Notes: a model not told the origin generated them from the sequence alone. Shown: positions 8,275 through 16,782, counted from the first letter of the stretch. The stretch is 64,000 nucleotides of DNA from Paenibacillus oleatilyticus (GCF_018998565.1 NZ_JAHNZO010000002.1:248001-312000); one strand, 5' to 3'. Translations and numbers: made by a program.

Positions 8275-11200
8275 ATGAATATGCCGTTTCGCTTAAAGGG
8301 AAGAAGAACGAATGTTCCGATGTGGATACTCGTTTTTTGTTTGGTGCTTACACAGGTCGGATGGGTCCCCGAGAAGGCTCAAGCCGCAACGAATTTGGCA
8401 GTAGGCAAACCGATTACCGCGAGCAGTTCCGTCGATGTCTATCATGCGGCGAACGCGAACGACGGCAATCCGTCGAGCTATTGGGAAAGCGCAAACAACG
8501 CTTTTCCGCAGTGGCTGCGTGTCGATCTCGGCGCCGTCAGCACGATCAACCAAGTCGTTCTTCGTCTGCCGCCCGCCTGGGAGAAGCGTTCCCAAACCTT
8601 ATCCGTCACGGGCAGTACGGACGATGTCAACTACAGCACGCTGGCCGCTTCTTCCGCTTACTCGTTCGATCCCGTCGGCGGAAACGCCGTAACGATCTCC
8701 TTCGCGAATGCCGGCGCAAGATACGTGAAGCTGAATTTTACCGCCAATACCGGCTGGCCGGCGGCACAACTATCCGAGCTGGAAGTATACGGCCAAACGC
8801 CACCGCCACCGCCGGGCACCTATGAAGCAGAGTCAGCCCAATTATCGGGCGGCGCCAAAGTCAACACCGATCACGCCGGCTATACGGGGGCGGGATTTGT
8901 CGACGGCTACGGGAATCAAGGAGCAGCGACGCAGTTTACGATAAACGTAAGCTCCGCAGGCAGCTACAACGCCATTTTAAGATATGCGAACGCCATGGGC
9001 GGAGACCGCACGCTCAGCCTGTACGTCAATGGAACGAAAATTAAACAAACGACTTTGCCTTCCTTGGCGAACTGGGACACCTGGTCGACCAGGTCGGAGA
9101 GCGTGAAGTTAAACGCCGGCAGCAACACGATAACATACAAGTATGATCCCGGCGATTCGGGTAACGTGAACCTGGATCAGCTTCAGATCGCCGAAGGAAC
9201 CGGATCGGAGCCAAGGTCCGCTTTTGCCACCATCGAGGCTGAAAGCTACGATAGTCAATTCGGCGTGGAGACCGAAAACGCCAGCGAAGGCGGATCGAGT
9301 ATCGGTCATATCGATGAAGGGGATTATGTCGTCTATAAAAATATCGATTTCGGGACCGGGGCATCGATTTTTGAGGCGAGAGCGGCGAGCAATACTGGGG
9401 GAGGAACGATCGAGGTCCGTCTGGATAGCCTTACAGGCACGCTCGCCGGTACGTGCGTCTTGCCGGGCACAGGCGGATGGCAAACATGGATCACGAAATC
9501 ATGCGGAATCCATACCATCAGCGGGAAGCACGACCTGTATCTCAAGTTTACGGGCGGCTCCAACCTGTTCAATCTGAATTGGGTTAAGTTTTTCAATCCG
9601 ACGACTCCGATTCCGACAAGAGGCGCAAACATGCCTTACGATATTTATGAAGCGGAGGACGGCGTGATCGGCGGCGGGGCGGCCATCGTAGGTCCGAACC
9701 GCAATGTCGGCGATTTGGCCGGCGAGGCTTCCGGACGGAAAGCGGTGACCTTGAATACGACGGGCAGCTTCGTGCAGTTCACGACGAAAGCCGACACGAA
9801 TACGCTGGTGACGCGCTTTTCCATTCCCGACGCTCCGGGCGGCGGCGGAATCCATTCCACGCTCAATATTTATGTCAACGGCACGTATGCCAAATCGATC
9901 GATCTGACTTCCAAGTATATGTGGCTTTACGGCAGCGAAACCTCGCCGGACAATTCGCCCGGCGCAGGCGCTCCAAGGCATATCTACGACGAAGCGAATA
10001 TCATGTTCGATCAAACGATTCCTAAAGGAAGCACCATCAAGCTGCAAAAGGACCCCGCCAACACGACGACGTACGCGATCGATTTTATCAGCTTGGAGCA
10101 GGTTTCGCCTCTTGCCAATCCTGACCCGGCCAAATACGTCACGCCGGCCAACACGTCGCATCAAGCCGTCCAGGATGCGCTGGATCGGGTGCGTATGGAC
10201 CCAACCGGCAAGCTCGTCGGCGTATATCTCCCTGCGGGTACCTACGAAACGGGCTCCAAATTCCAGGTCTACGGCAAACCGATAAAGGTTATCGGCGCTG
10301 GCCCCTGGTATACGAGGTTCGTGGCTCCGGCGAATCAGACGAATACCGATATCGGCTTTTATGCGGGCTCCGGCTCCAACGGCTCCACCTTCGCGAACTT
10401 TGCGTATTTCGGCAACTATGTTGCGCGGATCGACGGACCGGGGAAAGTATTCGGCTTCACGAACGTCGCCGACATGACGATCGACAACGTGTGGGTAGAG
10501 CATCAGGTTTGCATGTTCTGGGGGCAAAATGTCGACCGCACGGTGATCAAAAACTCCCGAATCCGCAACGTATTCGCGGATGGCATCAATTTTACGAACG
10601 GCAGCACGAACAATCTCGTCAGCAACGTCGAGGCCCGCGGAACAGGGGACGACAGCTTCGCTTTATTTAACGCCATCGATGCGGGAGCGCCGGATGACAA
10701 TGCGGGCAACGTATTCGAAAATTTAACCTCGCTACTCACCTGGCGCGCAGCAGGCCTCGCGGTATACGGAGGCACCGGCAATACGTTCCGGAACATTTAT
10801 ATCGCAGATACGCTCGTTTATTCCGGCGTGACGCTCAGCTCTCTGGATTTTGGCTACCCGTTCCGGGGCTTCGGCGCTTCGCCGCAAACGACCCTCGAAA
10901 ACATATCGCTGATCCGCACGGGCGGGCACTTCTGGGGAAATCAAACGTTCCCGGCGATCTGGCTGTTCTCGGCCTCGAAAGAGTTCCGCGGTATCCGCAT
11001 AAAGGATATGGATATCGTCGATCCGACTTATCACGGGATCATGTTCCAGACGAAGTACAACGGTTCTTCTCCTGAAAATCCCGTCACGGACACGATTTTT
11101 TCCAACGTGACGATTTCGGGCGTCCGCAAGAGCGGGGACGCGTATGACGCCAAGTCGGGCTTCGGTATCTGGGCCAACGAAATTGAAGGAGGACCAGCCG

Positions 11201-11304
11201 TAGGCTCCGCCGTATTCAACAATCTGAAGTTCCTCAATATGGGGCCCGGCACAACAAATATCAAGAACACGACTTCCACCTTTAAGGTTACGGTCAACCC
11301 GTAA
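8275..11304 (+). CDS. Secreted GH87-type alpha-1,3-glucanase (mycodextranase) with carbohydrate-binding modules
   Basis: 1009 residues from ATG at 8275 behind AAGGAGG. A Sec signal peptide ends near AQA (residue 38). Then come an F5/8 type C (discoidin/CBM32) module (about 38-172), a proline linker, two CBM6/35-like modules beginning EAESAQLSGG and EAESYD (about 178-305 and 315-440), and a parallel beta-helix catalytic region (about 455-1009). Asp769 in ADGIN and the Asp792-Asp793 pair in GTGDDS are 23 and 24 residues apart, which fits the three-aspartate arrangement I recall for GH87 alpha-1,3-glucanases. It should release oligosaccharides from fungal wall alpha-1,3-glucan or bacterial mutan for the importer upstream. 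Family assignment is from motif memory, not a search. Confidence 0.8.
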   Translation: MNMPFRLKGRRTNVPMWILVFCLVLTQVGWVPEKAQAATNLAVGKPITASSSVDVYHAANANDGNPSSYWESANNAFPQWLRVDLGAVSTINQVVLRLPPAWEKRSQTLSVTGSTDDVNYSTLAASSAYSFDPVGGNAVTISFANAGARYVKLNFTANTGWPAAQLSELEVYGQTPPPPPGTYEAESAQLSGGAKVNTDHAGYTGAGFVDGYGNQGAATQFTINVSSAGSYNAILRYANAMGGDRTLSLYVNGTKIKQTTLPSLANWDTWSTRSESVKLNAGSNTITYKYDPGDSGNVNLDQLQIAEGTGSEPRSAFATIEAESYDSQFGVETENASEGGSSIGHIDEGDYVVYKNIDFGTGASIFEARAASNTGGGTIEVRLDSLTGTLAGTCVLPGTGGWQTWITKSCGIHTISGKHDLYLKFTGGSNLFNLNWVKFFNPTTPIPTRGANMPYDIYEAEDGVIGGGAAIVGPNRNVGDLAGEASGRKAVTLNTTGSFVQFTTKADTNTLVTRFSIPDAPGGGGIHSTLNIYVNGTYAKSIDLTSKYMWLYGSETSPDNSPGAGAPRHIYDEANIMFDQTIPKGSTIKLQKDPANTTTYAIDFISLEQVSPLANPDPAKYVTPANTSHQAVQDALDRVRMDPTGKLVGVYLPAGTYETGSKFQVYGKPIKVIGAGPWYTRFVAPANQTNTDIGFYAGSGSNGSTFANFAYFGNYVARIDGPGKVFGFTNVADMTIDNVWVEHQVCMFWGQNVDRTVIKNSRIRNVFADGINFTNGSTNNLVSNVEARGTGDDSFALFNAIDAGAPDDNAGNVFENLTSLLTWRAAGLAVYGGTGNTFRNIYIADTLVYSGVTLSSLDFGYPFRGFGASPQTTLENISLIRTGGHFWGNQTFPAIWLFSASKEFRGIRIKDMDIVDPTYHGIMFQTKYNGSSPENPVTDTIFSNVTISGVRKSGDAYDAKSGFGIWANEIEGGPAVGSAVFNNLKFLNMGPGTTNIKNTTSTFKVTVNP

Positions 11305-11310
11305 ACTGAA

Positions 11311-11354
11311 AACAGACCTTTGCCGTACGTATGCAGGCGAAGGTCTGTTTTTTT
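11311..11354. terminator. Rho-independent terminator after the glucanase
   Basis: Stem AACAGACCTT (11311-11320) / AAGGTCTGTT (11340-11349), extended by TGCC/GGCG, followed by an uninterrupted T run. A-rich flank on the left makes it usable from the opposite strand as well. Confidence 0.85.
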
Positions 11355-11372
11355 CGCTTTTTATACGAAAGG

Positions 11373-11507
11373 TCAAATTTTAATCGTTTTGTGATCCATT
11401 TGAGCTTCAAGAACATCGTATAATGCCAATTTATAATTGATTTTATCTAAATTGTAGTAAAGCTCTTTTATTTTTTTCTCTATTTCTGATTTATGAATTA
11501 ACATCAT
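11373..11507 (-). CDS. Small ORF, weakly Spo0E-like (44 residues)
   Basis: A leftward ORF of 44 residues begins with two ATGs (11507 and 11504). It is Lys/Glu/Leu-rich, predicted helical, and ends VLEAQMDHKTIKI. Small helical proteins of the Spo0E phosphatase family have a similar length, a helix-turn-helix hairpin and a conserved SQxLD; here only a degenerate QMD remains, so the resemblance is weak. No good ribosome site precedes the ATGs. The stretch is strikingly AT-rich compared with its neighbours. It may be a decayed or non-functional gene. Confidence 0.25.
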   Translation of the reverse strand: MMLIHKSEIEKKIKELYYNLDKINYKLALYDVLEAQMDHKTIKI

Positions 11508-11542
11508 TTTTTTACGTATTGAAATCGTGTGATCTCCCTAGC

Positions 11543-11591
11543 AGCAGCGGCAATCCAGGACGTAATTTTCCAGTCCAAGGCTGCCGCTGCT
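11543..11591 (-). terminator. Hairpin downstream of doxX-like gene (family copy 2)
   Basis: 10-bp outer stem AGCAGCGGCA (11543-11552) / TGCCGCTGCT (11582-11591) and an inner GGAC/GTCC stem. It lies about 40 bases past the stop of the leftward DoxX gene and has no strong T run in that direction. Shape matches the hairpins at 1316 and 12612. Confidence 0.5.
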
Positions 11592-11631
11592 TTCCATTTT
11601 CGAGTCATTCTAATCCGGGTTTATCGAATTA

Positions 11632-11997
11632 CTACTGCATCCACTTTAAACGGCCAATCGCAACAAATAGGGCAAACGCTAAGAAAATGATGTTCACGAC
11701 TATTTCTCCATACTCGCCGCGCATCATATGGAATACGGCACCGAAAAGCACGATGGCAGCAAGTCCGGCCGCGGCAATCGGCGTCAAAACAGGGACGATT
11801 TTTGTAGCTTGAGGCAAAATTAAACCTATTGCTCCAAGCAATTCCACTAGTCCAATAAAGAAAACAAGATCTTTGGGAACATCGCTTACCCATGTCCAGG
11901 ACGTTTTTGCTGCTTCATACTGAAACGCCTTCAACCAACCGGAATAGACAAATCCTAATGCTAATATCCCTTGTGCGATCCATAACACGACATTCAT
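11632..11997 (-). CDS. DoxX family membrane protein
   Basis: 121 residues from ATG at 11997, 12 bases after AAGGAG (a TTG four codons upstream touches the ribosome site and is less likely). Four membrane helices with the DoxX pattern: an N-terminal FVYSGWLKAFQYE segment, GLVELLGAIGLILP, and a final FLAFALFVAIGR helix. DoxX-like proteins are small quinone-pathway or redox-associated membrane proteins of mostly unknown activity. The divergent HxlR regulator at 12216 probably controls it, a common pairing in Bacillales. Confidence 0.85.
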   Translation of the reverse strand: MNVVLWIAQGILALGFVYSGWLKAFQYEAAKTSWTWVSDVPKDLVFFIGLVELLGAIGLILPQATKIVPVLTPIAAAGLAAIVLFGAVFHMMRGEYGEIVVNIIFLAFALFVAIGRLKWMQ

Positions 11998-12215
11998 GAA
12001 TGACGCCAACTCCTTATCAATTTCATCTATTGCTATCCCAACCTAACTCACGATAATCCATACTGTTTTTTCTTCAATCGCCTCCTCTTGTGTCTATTGA
12101 GCTCTAGGTGCATAATAATCTATAGCAATCGCTTTAGGAAGTAGTTACTTAAAATAAACGTAGTATACAAAAAGAAACCTAAGGCCAGCAGAGAAGGGGA
12201 GGGTATAATCAAATC

Positions 12216-12587
12216 ATGTCTACCTTTTGTAAATTCGAGACGGCGTTGGAGATCCTTGTCGGGAAATGGAAGCCGGTTATTCTGCTTCGCCTTTTTTCAA
12301 ACGGAACCATGAGATTTAGCGAGCTTCAAAAAGCGATACCGGAGATAACCAAAAAAATGCTAACCCAACAATTACGGGAGTTGGAGTATCACGATATTGT
12401 TCATCGTGAGATCTATCGCCAAATTCCCCCCAAGGTGGAATATTCCATCACAGAATACGGTAAAGGGATGGAACCCATTTTGCAGGCGTTAAATGATTGG
12501 GGAGTAGCTCATATCGAGCATTTAAATGAGTTATACGGTCCGAATCATTCCGTAGAATCGCACACAAATGATGCAATGGAGAAATAG
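12216..12587 (+). CDS. HxlR-family winged-helix transcriptional regulator
   Basis: 123 residues. Cys5 lies directly before the HxlR signature (FETALEILVGKWKPVILLRLF); this N-terminal cysteine position is the redox- or electrophile-sensing thiol in several HxlR members (YodB, HypR type). A winged helix follows (MRFSELQKAIPEITKKMLTQQLREL) with wing KVEYSITEYG. It is divergent from doxX across a 218-base spacer that contains a GTATAC dyad at 12163-12168, a candidate operator. A hairpin terminator follows at 12612. Confidence 0.9.
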   Translation: MSTFCKFETALEILVGKWKPVILLRLFSNGTMRFSELQKAIPEITKKMLTQQLRELEYHDIVHREIYRQIPPKVEYSITEYGKGMEPILQALNDWGVAHIEHLNELYGPNHSVESHTNDAMEK

Positions 12588-12611
12588 ATTACGCTAACGG
12601 GTAACGTTAGA

Positions 12612-12661
12612 AAAGCAGCGGTAGTCTGGAACTTTATTTTCGTGTTCCGAGATGCCGCTTT
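12612..12661 (+). terminator. Hairpin after hxlR-like gene (family copy 3)
   Basis: Outer stem AGCGG (12617-12621) / CCGCT (12655-12659) extended by AAA/TTT, inner stem GGAAC (12628-12632) / GTTCC (12644-12648) with an 11-base loop. It shares the stretch AGTCTGGAACTTT with the hairpin at 1316. It probably ends the HxlR transcript and insulates the large operon that follows. Confidence 0.6.
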
Positions 12662-12744
12662 CCCTTTTCTCGAGGGTCAGTCTAAAACTTGCCGCCTTGA
12701 ACAGTCAGGCGATTTCGTTTCGTTTGCAGAATGTTAACAAAGAT

Positions 12745-12790
12745 TGTGAAAACGATCACTACCAAAATTACCCAAAGTAGATAATAATAT
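12745..12790 (+). promoter_or_regulatory. FNR-type box and -10 element of the biosynthetic operon
   Basis: TGTGA (12745-12749), six bases, TCACT (12756-12760) is an exact match to the TGTGA-N6-TCACT box recognised by Bacillus-type FNR. Its centre (12752.5) is about 31 bases before the AT-rich ATAATAATAT (12781-12790), which offers a -10 element. This places the box near -41.5, the class II activation position. No -35 hexamer is needed in such promoters and none is seen. The first gene, etfB, starts 47 bases after the -10. Expression at low oxygen is inferred. Confidence 0.65.
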
Positions 12791-12836
12791 GAATTACGGG
12801 CCCTGATCATTGTAGCATTCGGGAAGGAGGCTTTCG

Positions 12837-13655
12837 GTGAACATTGCAGTCTGCGTCAAACAAGTGATGCTGCAGGAGATGGCGGACGAAAGCAAAGAAA
12901 CGGACGGTGCAAGCCGGGAAGCGAGCCGGTTGGTCAACAACGCGAACGATTACTATGCCGTGGAAGAAGCGCTGAAATGGAAGGACCGGTACGGAGGGAC
13001 CGTGACGTGCCTGTCGATGGGACCGGAAAAATGCCAAGAGCAGCTTCGCGACATCGCCGCTTTGGGCGTCGATCGGATCGTCCTGCTGTCGGGCCGGGAA
13101 TTTGCCGGGGCGGATACATTGGCCACTTCGTATACGCTGGCGGCAGGGATTCGCAAATTGGGCGGTTTCCAACTCGTGTTGACTGGCGAGCAGTCGCTCG
13201 ACGGAGAGACCGGCCAAGTCGGCCCGAGCTTGGCAGAGCAGCTCGGCATCGTGCATGTGGCGAACGTAAGCGAAATCTGCTCCGCGCATGACGACCGGGA
13301 AATGGTGGTCAAACGGGAGCTGGAGGATCGTGAAATCATGATCAAGCTGCCTTTGCCCGCGCTGCTGTGCATCCGCAAGCATATCAACCAACCGCGGATT
13401 CCTTCGGTTGTGGGCCTCATGAAGGCGAAGACGGCAAAAATCACGGTTTGGGGCCCGGACGATCTGGGGATAGAGCCGGAGCGGGTCGGTCTGAGCGGAT
13501 CGCCTACCCGGGTCGTCGGCGTATACCACCCGGCCGGAAAGGAGCGGAAGGCCGACGGGGAAATCGTCCGCTATGCGGACAACCGGCAATGCGCAGCCCG
13601 CATTTTGTCCAAAATCGGGGCCTGCGACGACAAAGGAACAGGAGTTTTCACATGA
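12837..13655 (+). CDS. etfB: Electron transfer flavoprotein beta subunit
   Basis: 272 residues from GTG at 12837 behind GGGAAGGAGG. The N-terminus (MNIAVCVKQV) and the AMP/FAD-contact segment around GEQSLDGETGQVGP (near residue 120) are diagnostic of EtfB. It forms a heterodimer with the product of the overlapping next gene and passes electrons between a flavoprotein dehydrogenase and another carrier. As first gene of a 24-kb unidirectional run containing an acyl-CoA dehydrogenase at 21468, its partner is probably that enzyme. Whether it is a bifurcating type with a second FAD must be modelled. Confidence 0.92.
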   Translation: MNIAVCVKQVMLQEMADESKETDGASREASRLVNNANDYYAVEEALKWKDRYGGTVTCLSMGPEKCQEQLRDIAALGVDRIVLLSGREFAGADTLATSYTLAAGIRKLGGFQLVLTGEQSLDGETGQVGPSLAEQLGIVHVANVSEICSAHDDREMVVKRELEDREIMIKLPLPALLCIRKHINQPRIPSVVGLMKAKTAKITVWGPDDLGIEPERVGLSGSPTRVVGVYHPAGKERKADGEIVRYADNRQCAARILSKIGACDDKGTGVFT

Positions 13656-14929
13656 GCCAAATTCGCATTCTTCCATCGAATTGCATCGGATGCGGAACCT
13701 GTGTGCAGCTTTGTCCATTTGAAGCGTTGAGCTTGGCGGAAGGTCAGGCACATGTCGACCACGACCGGTGCGTCGTATGCGGCTCCTGCGTGCCGGTATG
13801 CTCAGCGGATGCAATTGTCGACGATTCCTTGCCGGATGATTTTATGCCTGGAGATTCCATGGTCGACTGGTCCATACCGGACGAACCGGACGTTAAGCGT
13901 ATCGTTAAAAGTAACGAAGCGTCGTCGTTTAGCGGCATTTGCGTCTATGCGGAGCATACCGAAGGAGCGCTCGTTCCTTCGGTGGCGGAGGTGATCGGGG
14001 CTGCGAGGCAGTTGACCGAAGGAACGGGGTTGCCCGTATCGGCTGTACTCCTTGGCAGCGAGGTCGGCCATTTAACCGGCGAGCTGCTGGAGCTGGGCAT
14101 CGATGAGGTATGGCTGGTCGACAGCCCGAATCTGCAGCCCTATGCGGAGGATGCGGAAGCCCGCTGCATGAGCGAGCTGCTGGCCGAGCTGAAGCCGGCC
14201 ATCGTGCTCGGAAGCGGTACCCGGCGCGGTCGCTCGATCTTCCCGAGAGTCGCCGCACGCTTGAATACCGGATTGTGCGCGGACTGTATCAGCCTGTCGC
14301 TCGATCAGGACACAGGCAACCTGGTTGTCACGAGGCCCGCTTACGGCGGCAGTATCGTCGCGAAAATCGTCATTCCGCACCAAAGACCGCAAATGGCGAC
14401 GATCAAGGAGCACGTATTCCGGCCGGCCTCGAAAGTAAGCGCGCCCAGCGGCATCGTAAGGGATATGAGCTCGCAGATTCGCGTGTCCAAGACGGTGCTT
14501 GAAATTTTGGAAGTTGTGAAGGGGCGGGCGGACCCCGCTAATCTGCTGCAGGCCGATACGATTGTTGCGGTGGGGCGAGGGATCAAGAAGGCGGAGAACC
14601 TGCCGCTGATCTACGAATTCGCCGGAGCGATAGGGGCTAGCGTAGGAGCTACCCGGGCCGCCGTAGATCTGGGCTGGATGCATCCGTCCCATCAGATCGG
14701 CCAAACCGGAAGCATCGTGAAGCCCCGCGTCTATTTTGCCTGCGGGATTTCCGGGGCGCTCCAGCATACGGTGGGGATGGAGGAGGCGGAAACGATCGTT
14801 GCGATCAACTCCGATCCGAATGCGCCGATTTTCGATCTGGCCACCTACGGGATCGTAGGCGATCTGTTGGAAGTGATCCCGGCATTTATGGAGACGTTGA
14901 AAGCGGAGAAGCAGCAAACGATGATGTAA
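13652..14929 (+). CDS. etfA: Ferredoxin-EtfA fusion (electron transfer flavoprotein alpha subunit)
   Basis: 425 residues; ATG at 13652 overlaps the etfB stop by four bases (ATGA), so the two are co-translated. The N-terminus is a 2x[4Fe-4S] ferredoxin with ligands C11, C14, C17, C21 and C40, C43, C46, C50. After an acidic linker comes the EtfA domain with the FAD motif GQTGSIVKP...CGISGALQH near residues 345-375. Ordinary EtfA lacks the ferredoxin part; fusions of this kind occur in anaerobes, for example caffeyl-CoA reductase CarE. This suggests electron exchange with ferredoxin, possibly with the dehydratase activator at 34124. Confidence 0.92.
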   Translation: MSQIRILPSNCIGCGTCVQLCPFEALSLAEGQAHVDHDRCVVCGSCVPVCSADAIVDDSLPDDFMPGDSMVDWSIPDEPDVKRIVKSNEASSFSGICVYAEHTEGALVPSVAEVIGAARQLTEGTGLPVSAVLLGSEVGHLTGELLELGIDEVWLVDSPNLQPYAEDAEARCMSELLAELKPAIVLGSGTRRGRSIFPRVAARLNTGLCADCISLSLDQDTGNLVVTRPAYGGSIVAKIVIPHQRPQMATIKEHVFRPASKVSAPSGIVRDMSSQIRVSKTVLEILEVVKGRADPANLLQADTIVAVGRGIKKAENLPLIYEFAGAIGASVGATRAAVDLGWMHPSHQIGQTGSIVKPRVYFACGISGALQHTVGMEEAETIVAINSDPNAPIFDLATYGIVGDLLEVIPAFMETLKAEKQQTMM

Positions 14930-14987
14930 CGAAGCAGACCTGATTGTACCTTTATGGAAAATGGAAAAGTACGGGAGGCGCAGACCG

Positions 14988-15221
14988 ATGACGGTACGAG
15001 AACAAATTTCCGATTATATTCGCGAGCTGACCCACGAGCCTGTAACCGATCCTTCGCTGAATCTGTTCGAAGCAGGCTTGCTGACCTCGCTGGATGTGCT
15101 GGATCTGATTTCTTTTCTGGAAGAAACGTTTCGGGTGACCATTTCCGAGGATGACGTGAACATGGAGAGCCTCGGAACGATGAACGGTGTCGTGTCGCTG
15201 GTCGAACGGTTAAGGGCATGA
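14988..15221 (+). CDS. Stand-alone acyl/peptidyl carrier protein
   Basis: 77 residues from ATG at 14988 behind GGGAGGCG. Four-helix carrier-protein pattern with the phosphopantetheine serine in GLLTSLDVLDL (about residue 29; Thr replaces the usual Asp before Ser) and acidic helix II (ISFLEETF). It lies 10 bases before an AMP-forming ligase, its likely loading enzyme. Together they probably present a starter acyl group to the N-terminal condensation domain of the first NRPS and to the acyl-CoA dehydrogenase homologue. Confidence 0.85.
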   Translation: MTVREQISDYIRELTHEPVTDPSLNLFEAGLLTSLDVLDLISFLEETFRVTISEDDVNMESLGTMNGVVSLVERLRA

Positions 15222-15231
15222 AGGTAGCCAT

Positions 15232-16761
15232 ATGCTGATTCCCGACATGTTGTCCATGGCTGCGGCAAACGATCCGCAGAAGGAAGCGTTTATCGAGAAG
15301 CACAGGCGGTTGACCTTTCGGGAAGCCGACGAGGCTTCGACCCGGCTCGCGCGATTTCTGCTCTCTCAAGGCATTCGCAAAGGCGACCGGCTGGGCATTT
15401 TTTCGGCCAAATGTCTCGAAGAAATTATCGTCATCCTGGCGGCAATGAAGATGGGGGCGATCTTCGTCCATATCAATCCGCATGTCAAAAGCGAGCAGCT
15501 GCGTCATATTGTCATGGATTGCGGGATGCGGGCGCTGTTCGTTCATGACAGCAGAATCGGCGTTCTGAACCAAGCCGGTCTGGAAGAAAGCACCATCGAG
15601 CTGGTCGTAAGATTATCTCAGGCGCAGGCGCAGCGCAGAGACCGGTCGGAATACGAACATGATTATGCGCTGGAAGACATTTTGCGATGTGCGGATTTCG
15701 CGGGCGGCCTTCAGGCAGAAGTGCATGCAGATGATCCGGCAGCGATCCTATACACCTCCGGCTCCACCGGAAAGCCGAAGGGCATCGTGGTGACGCATCG
15801 GATTTTTAGCGAGGCGACAATCATCTCGGCGCAAGTTTTGGAAAATCGGGCCGCCGACCGGCTGATCAGCGTGACCCCGTTTTCGTTCGACGGCGCGCTC
15901 AGTCAATTGTTCACCATGCTGTATGTAGGCGGAACCTTGGTTTTGCAAGAATCCCTTTTCCCTCATGATATCGTGGAAACGATGCTTCGCGAGCAGATTA
16001 CCGGCTTCCATGGCGTACCGTCGCTTTGGAGGATGCTCCTCCAAAAACACTCTCCATTGGCGAAGCACCAATACCCTCACCTCAGATACATCTCGATTAT
16101 CGGCGAACCTTTTCCCCATGACGAGCTAATGAAATTAAAGGCTCTGCTGAAGCAGACGAAATTTTATATGATGTACGGCATGACGGAGGCATTTCGTTCC
16201 ACGTGCCTGCTTCCCGAAGAGTTCGAACGCAAAATCCCGTCGGTGGGCAAGCCTTTGCCCGGCGTAGACATTACCGTCGAAGACGAGGACGGCCGCTTGT
16301 GCGGTCCGGGCGAGACCGGCGAAATCGTGCACCGGGGCGCGTTCGTCTCTCCGGGCTACTGGAACGATCCGGCGAAGACGAACGAAGTGTTCCGGGGCGG
16401 AGCGCTGTATACCGGCGACCTCGGAAAGCTTGACGAGGAAGGCTACCTGTATTTTGTCGGACGCAAGGACAAGATGCTGAAATCGCAAGGCTTCCGGTTC
16501 AGTCCGGAGGAAGTGGAGGAGCGCTTGTGCCAGATGCCCGGCGTGATCGAGGCTGCGGTGATCAGCAGGCACGATCCGGACAAAGGCGGCAGCTTGAAGG
16601 CGCTGGTCGTCACGGAAGAGGGGGTTACTCTGACGGAAAAGGAGGTCATCCGCTACTGCAAATCCGTTCTGCCCTATTACATGATTCCCGACACCGTCCA
16701 TTTTCGCGAGCCGCTGCCCAAGACCGCCAATCTCAAAATCAACCGGTCCGAATTAAGCTAA
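15232..16761 (+). CDS. AMP-forming acyl-CoA/acyl-carrier ligase
   Basis: 509 residues; ANL superfamily. Visible motifs are A3 YTSGSTGKPKG (about 170), MMYGMTEA (A5), YTGDLGKLDEEGY (A7), GRKDKMLKSQGFR (A8) and the C-terminal catalytic lysine in KTANLKINR (A10). It activates a carboxylic acid as an acyl-adenylate and transfers it to a thiol. The adjacent carrier protein (14988) is the obvious acceptor; CoA is the alternative. A binding pocket rich in Phe/Ser around TPFSFDGALSQ suggests a non-amino-acid substrate, since the Asp that binds the alpha-amino group in NRPS A domains is not in its usual context. Confidence 0.88.
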   Translation: MLIPDMLSMAAANDPQKEAFIEKHRRLTFREADEASTRLARFLLSQGIRKGDRLGIFSAKCLEEIIVILAAMKMGAIFVHINPHVKSEQLRHIVMDCGMRALFVHDSRIGVLNQAGLEESTIELVVRLSQAQAQRRDRSEYEHDYALEDILRCADFAGGLQAEVHADDPAAILYTSGSTGKPKGIVVTHRIFSEATIISAQVLENRAADRLISVTPFSFDGALSQLFTMLYVGGTLVLQESLFPHDIVETMLREQITGFHGVPSLWRMLLQKHSPLAKHQYPHLRYISIIGEPFPHDELMKLKALLKQTKFYMMYGMTEAFRSTCLLPEEFERKIPSVGKPLPGVDITVEDEDGRLCGPGETGEIVHRGAFVSPGYWNDPAKTNEVFRGGALYTGDLGKLDEEGYLYFVGRKDKMLKSQGFRFSPEEVEERLCQMPGVIEAAVISRHDPDKGGSLKALVVTEEGVTLTEKEVIRYCKSVLPYYMIPDTVHFREPLPKTANLKINRSELS

Positions 16762-16782
16762 TTCAGAAAGGGGAACCCAACC

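Noticed and set aside
9499-10527. Minus-strand open frame of 342 codons within the glucanase gene
   Set aside because: Shadow frame; the plus strand encodes a continuous secreted multidomain protein with conserved Asp residues.
12745-12760. CcpA/CRP-type catabolite site instead of FNR box
   Set aside because: Gram-positive catabolite sites (cre) have a different consensus centred on CG; TGTGA-N6-TCACT matches Bacillus FNR, and cAMP-CRP regulation is not expected in this group.
13367-13651. Upstream in-frame extension of etfA
   Set aside because: It overlaps etfB out of frame, and the ferredoxin domain begins exactly at ATG 13652 with an ATGA overlap.
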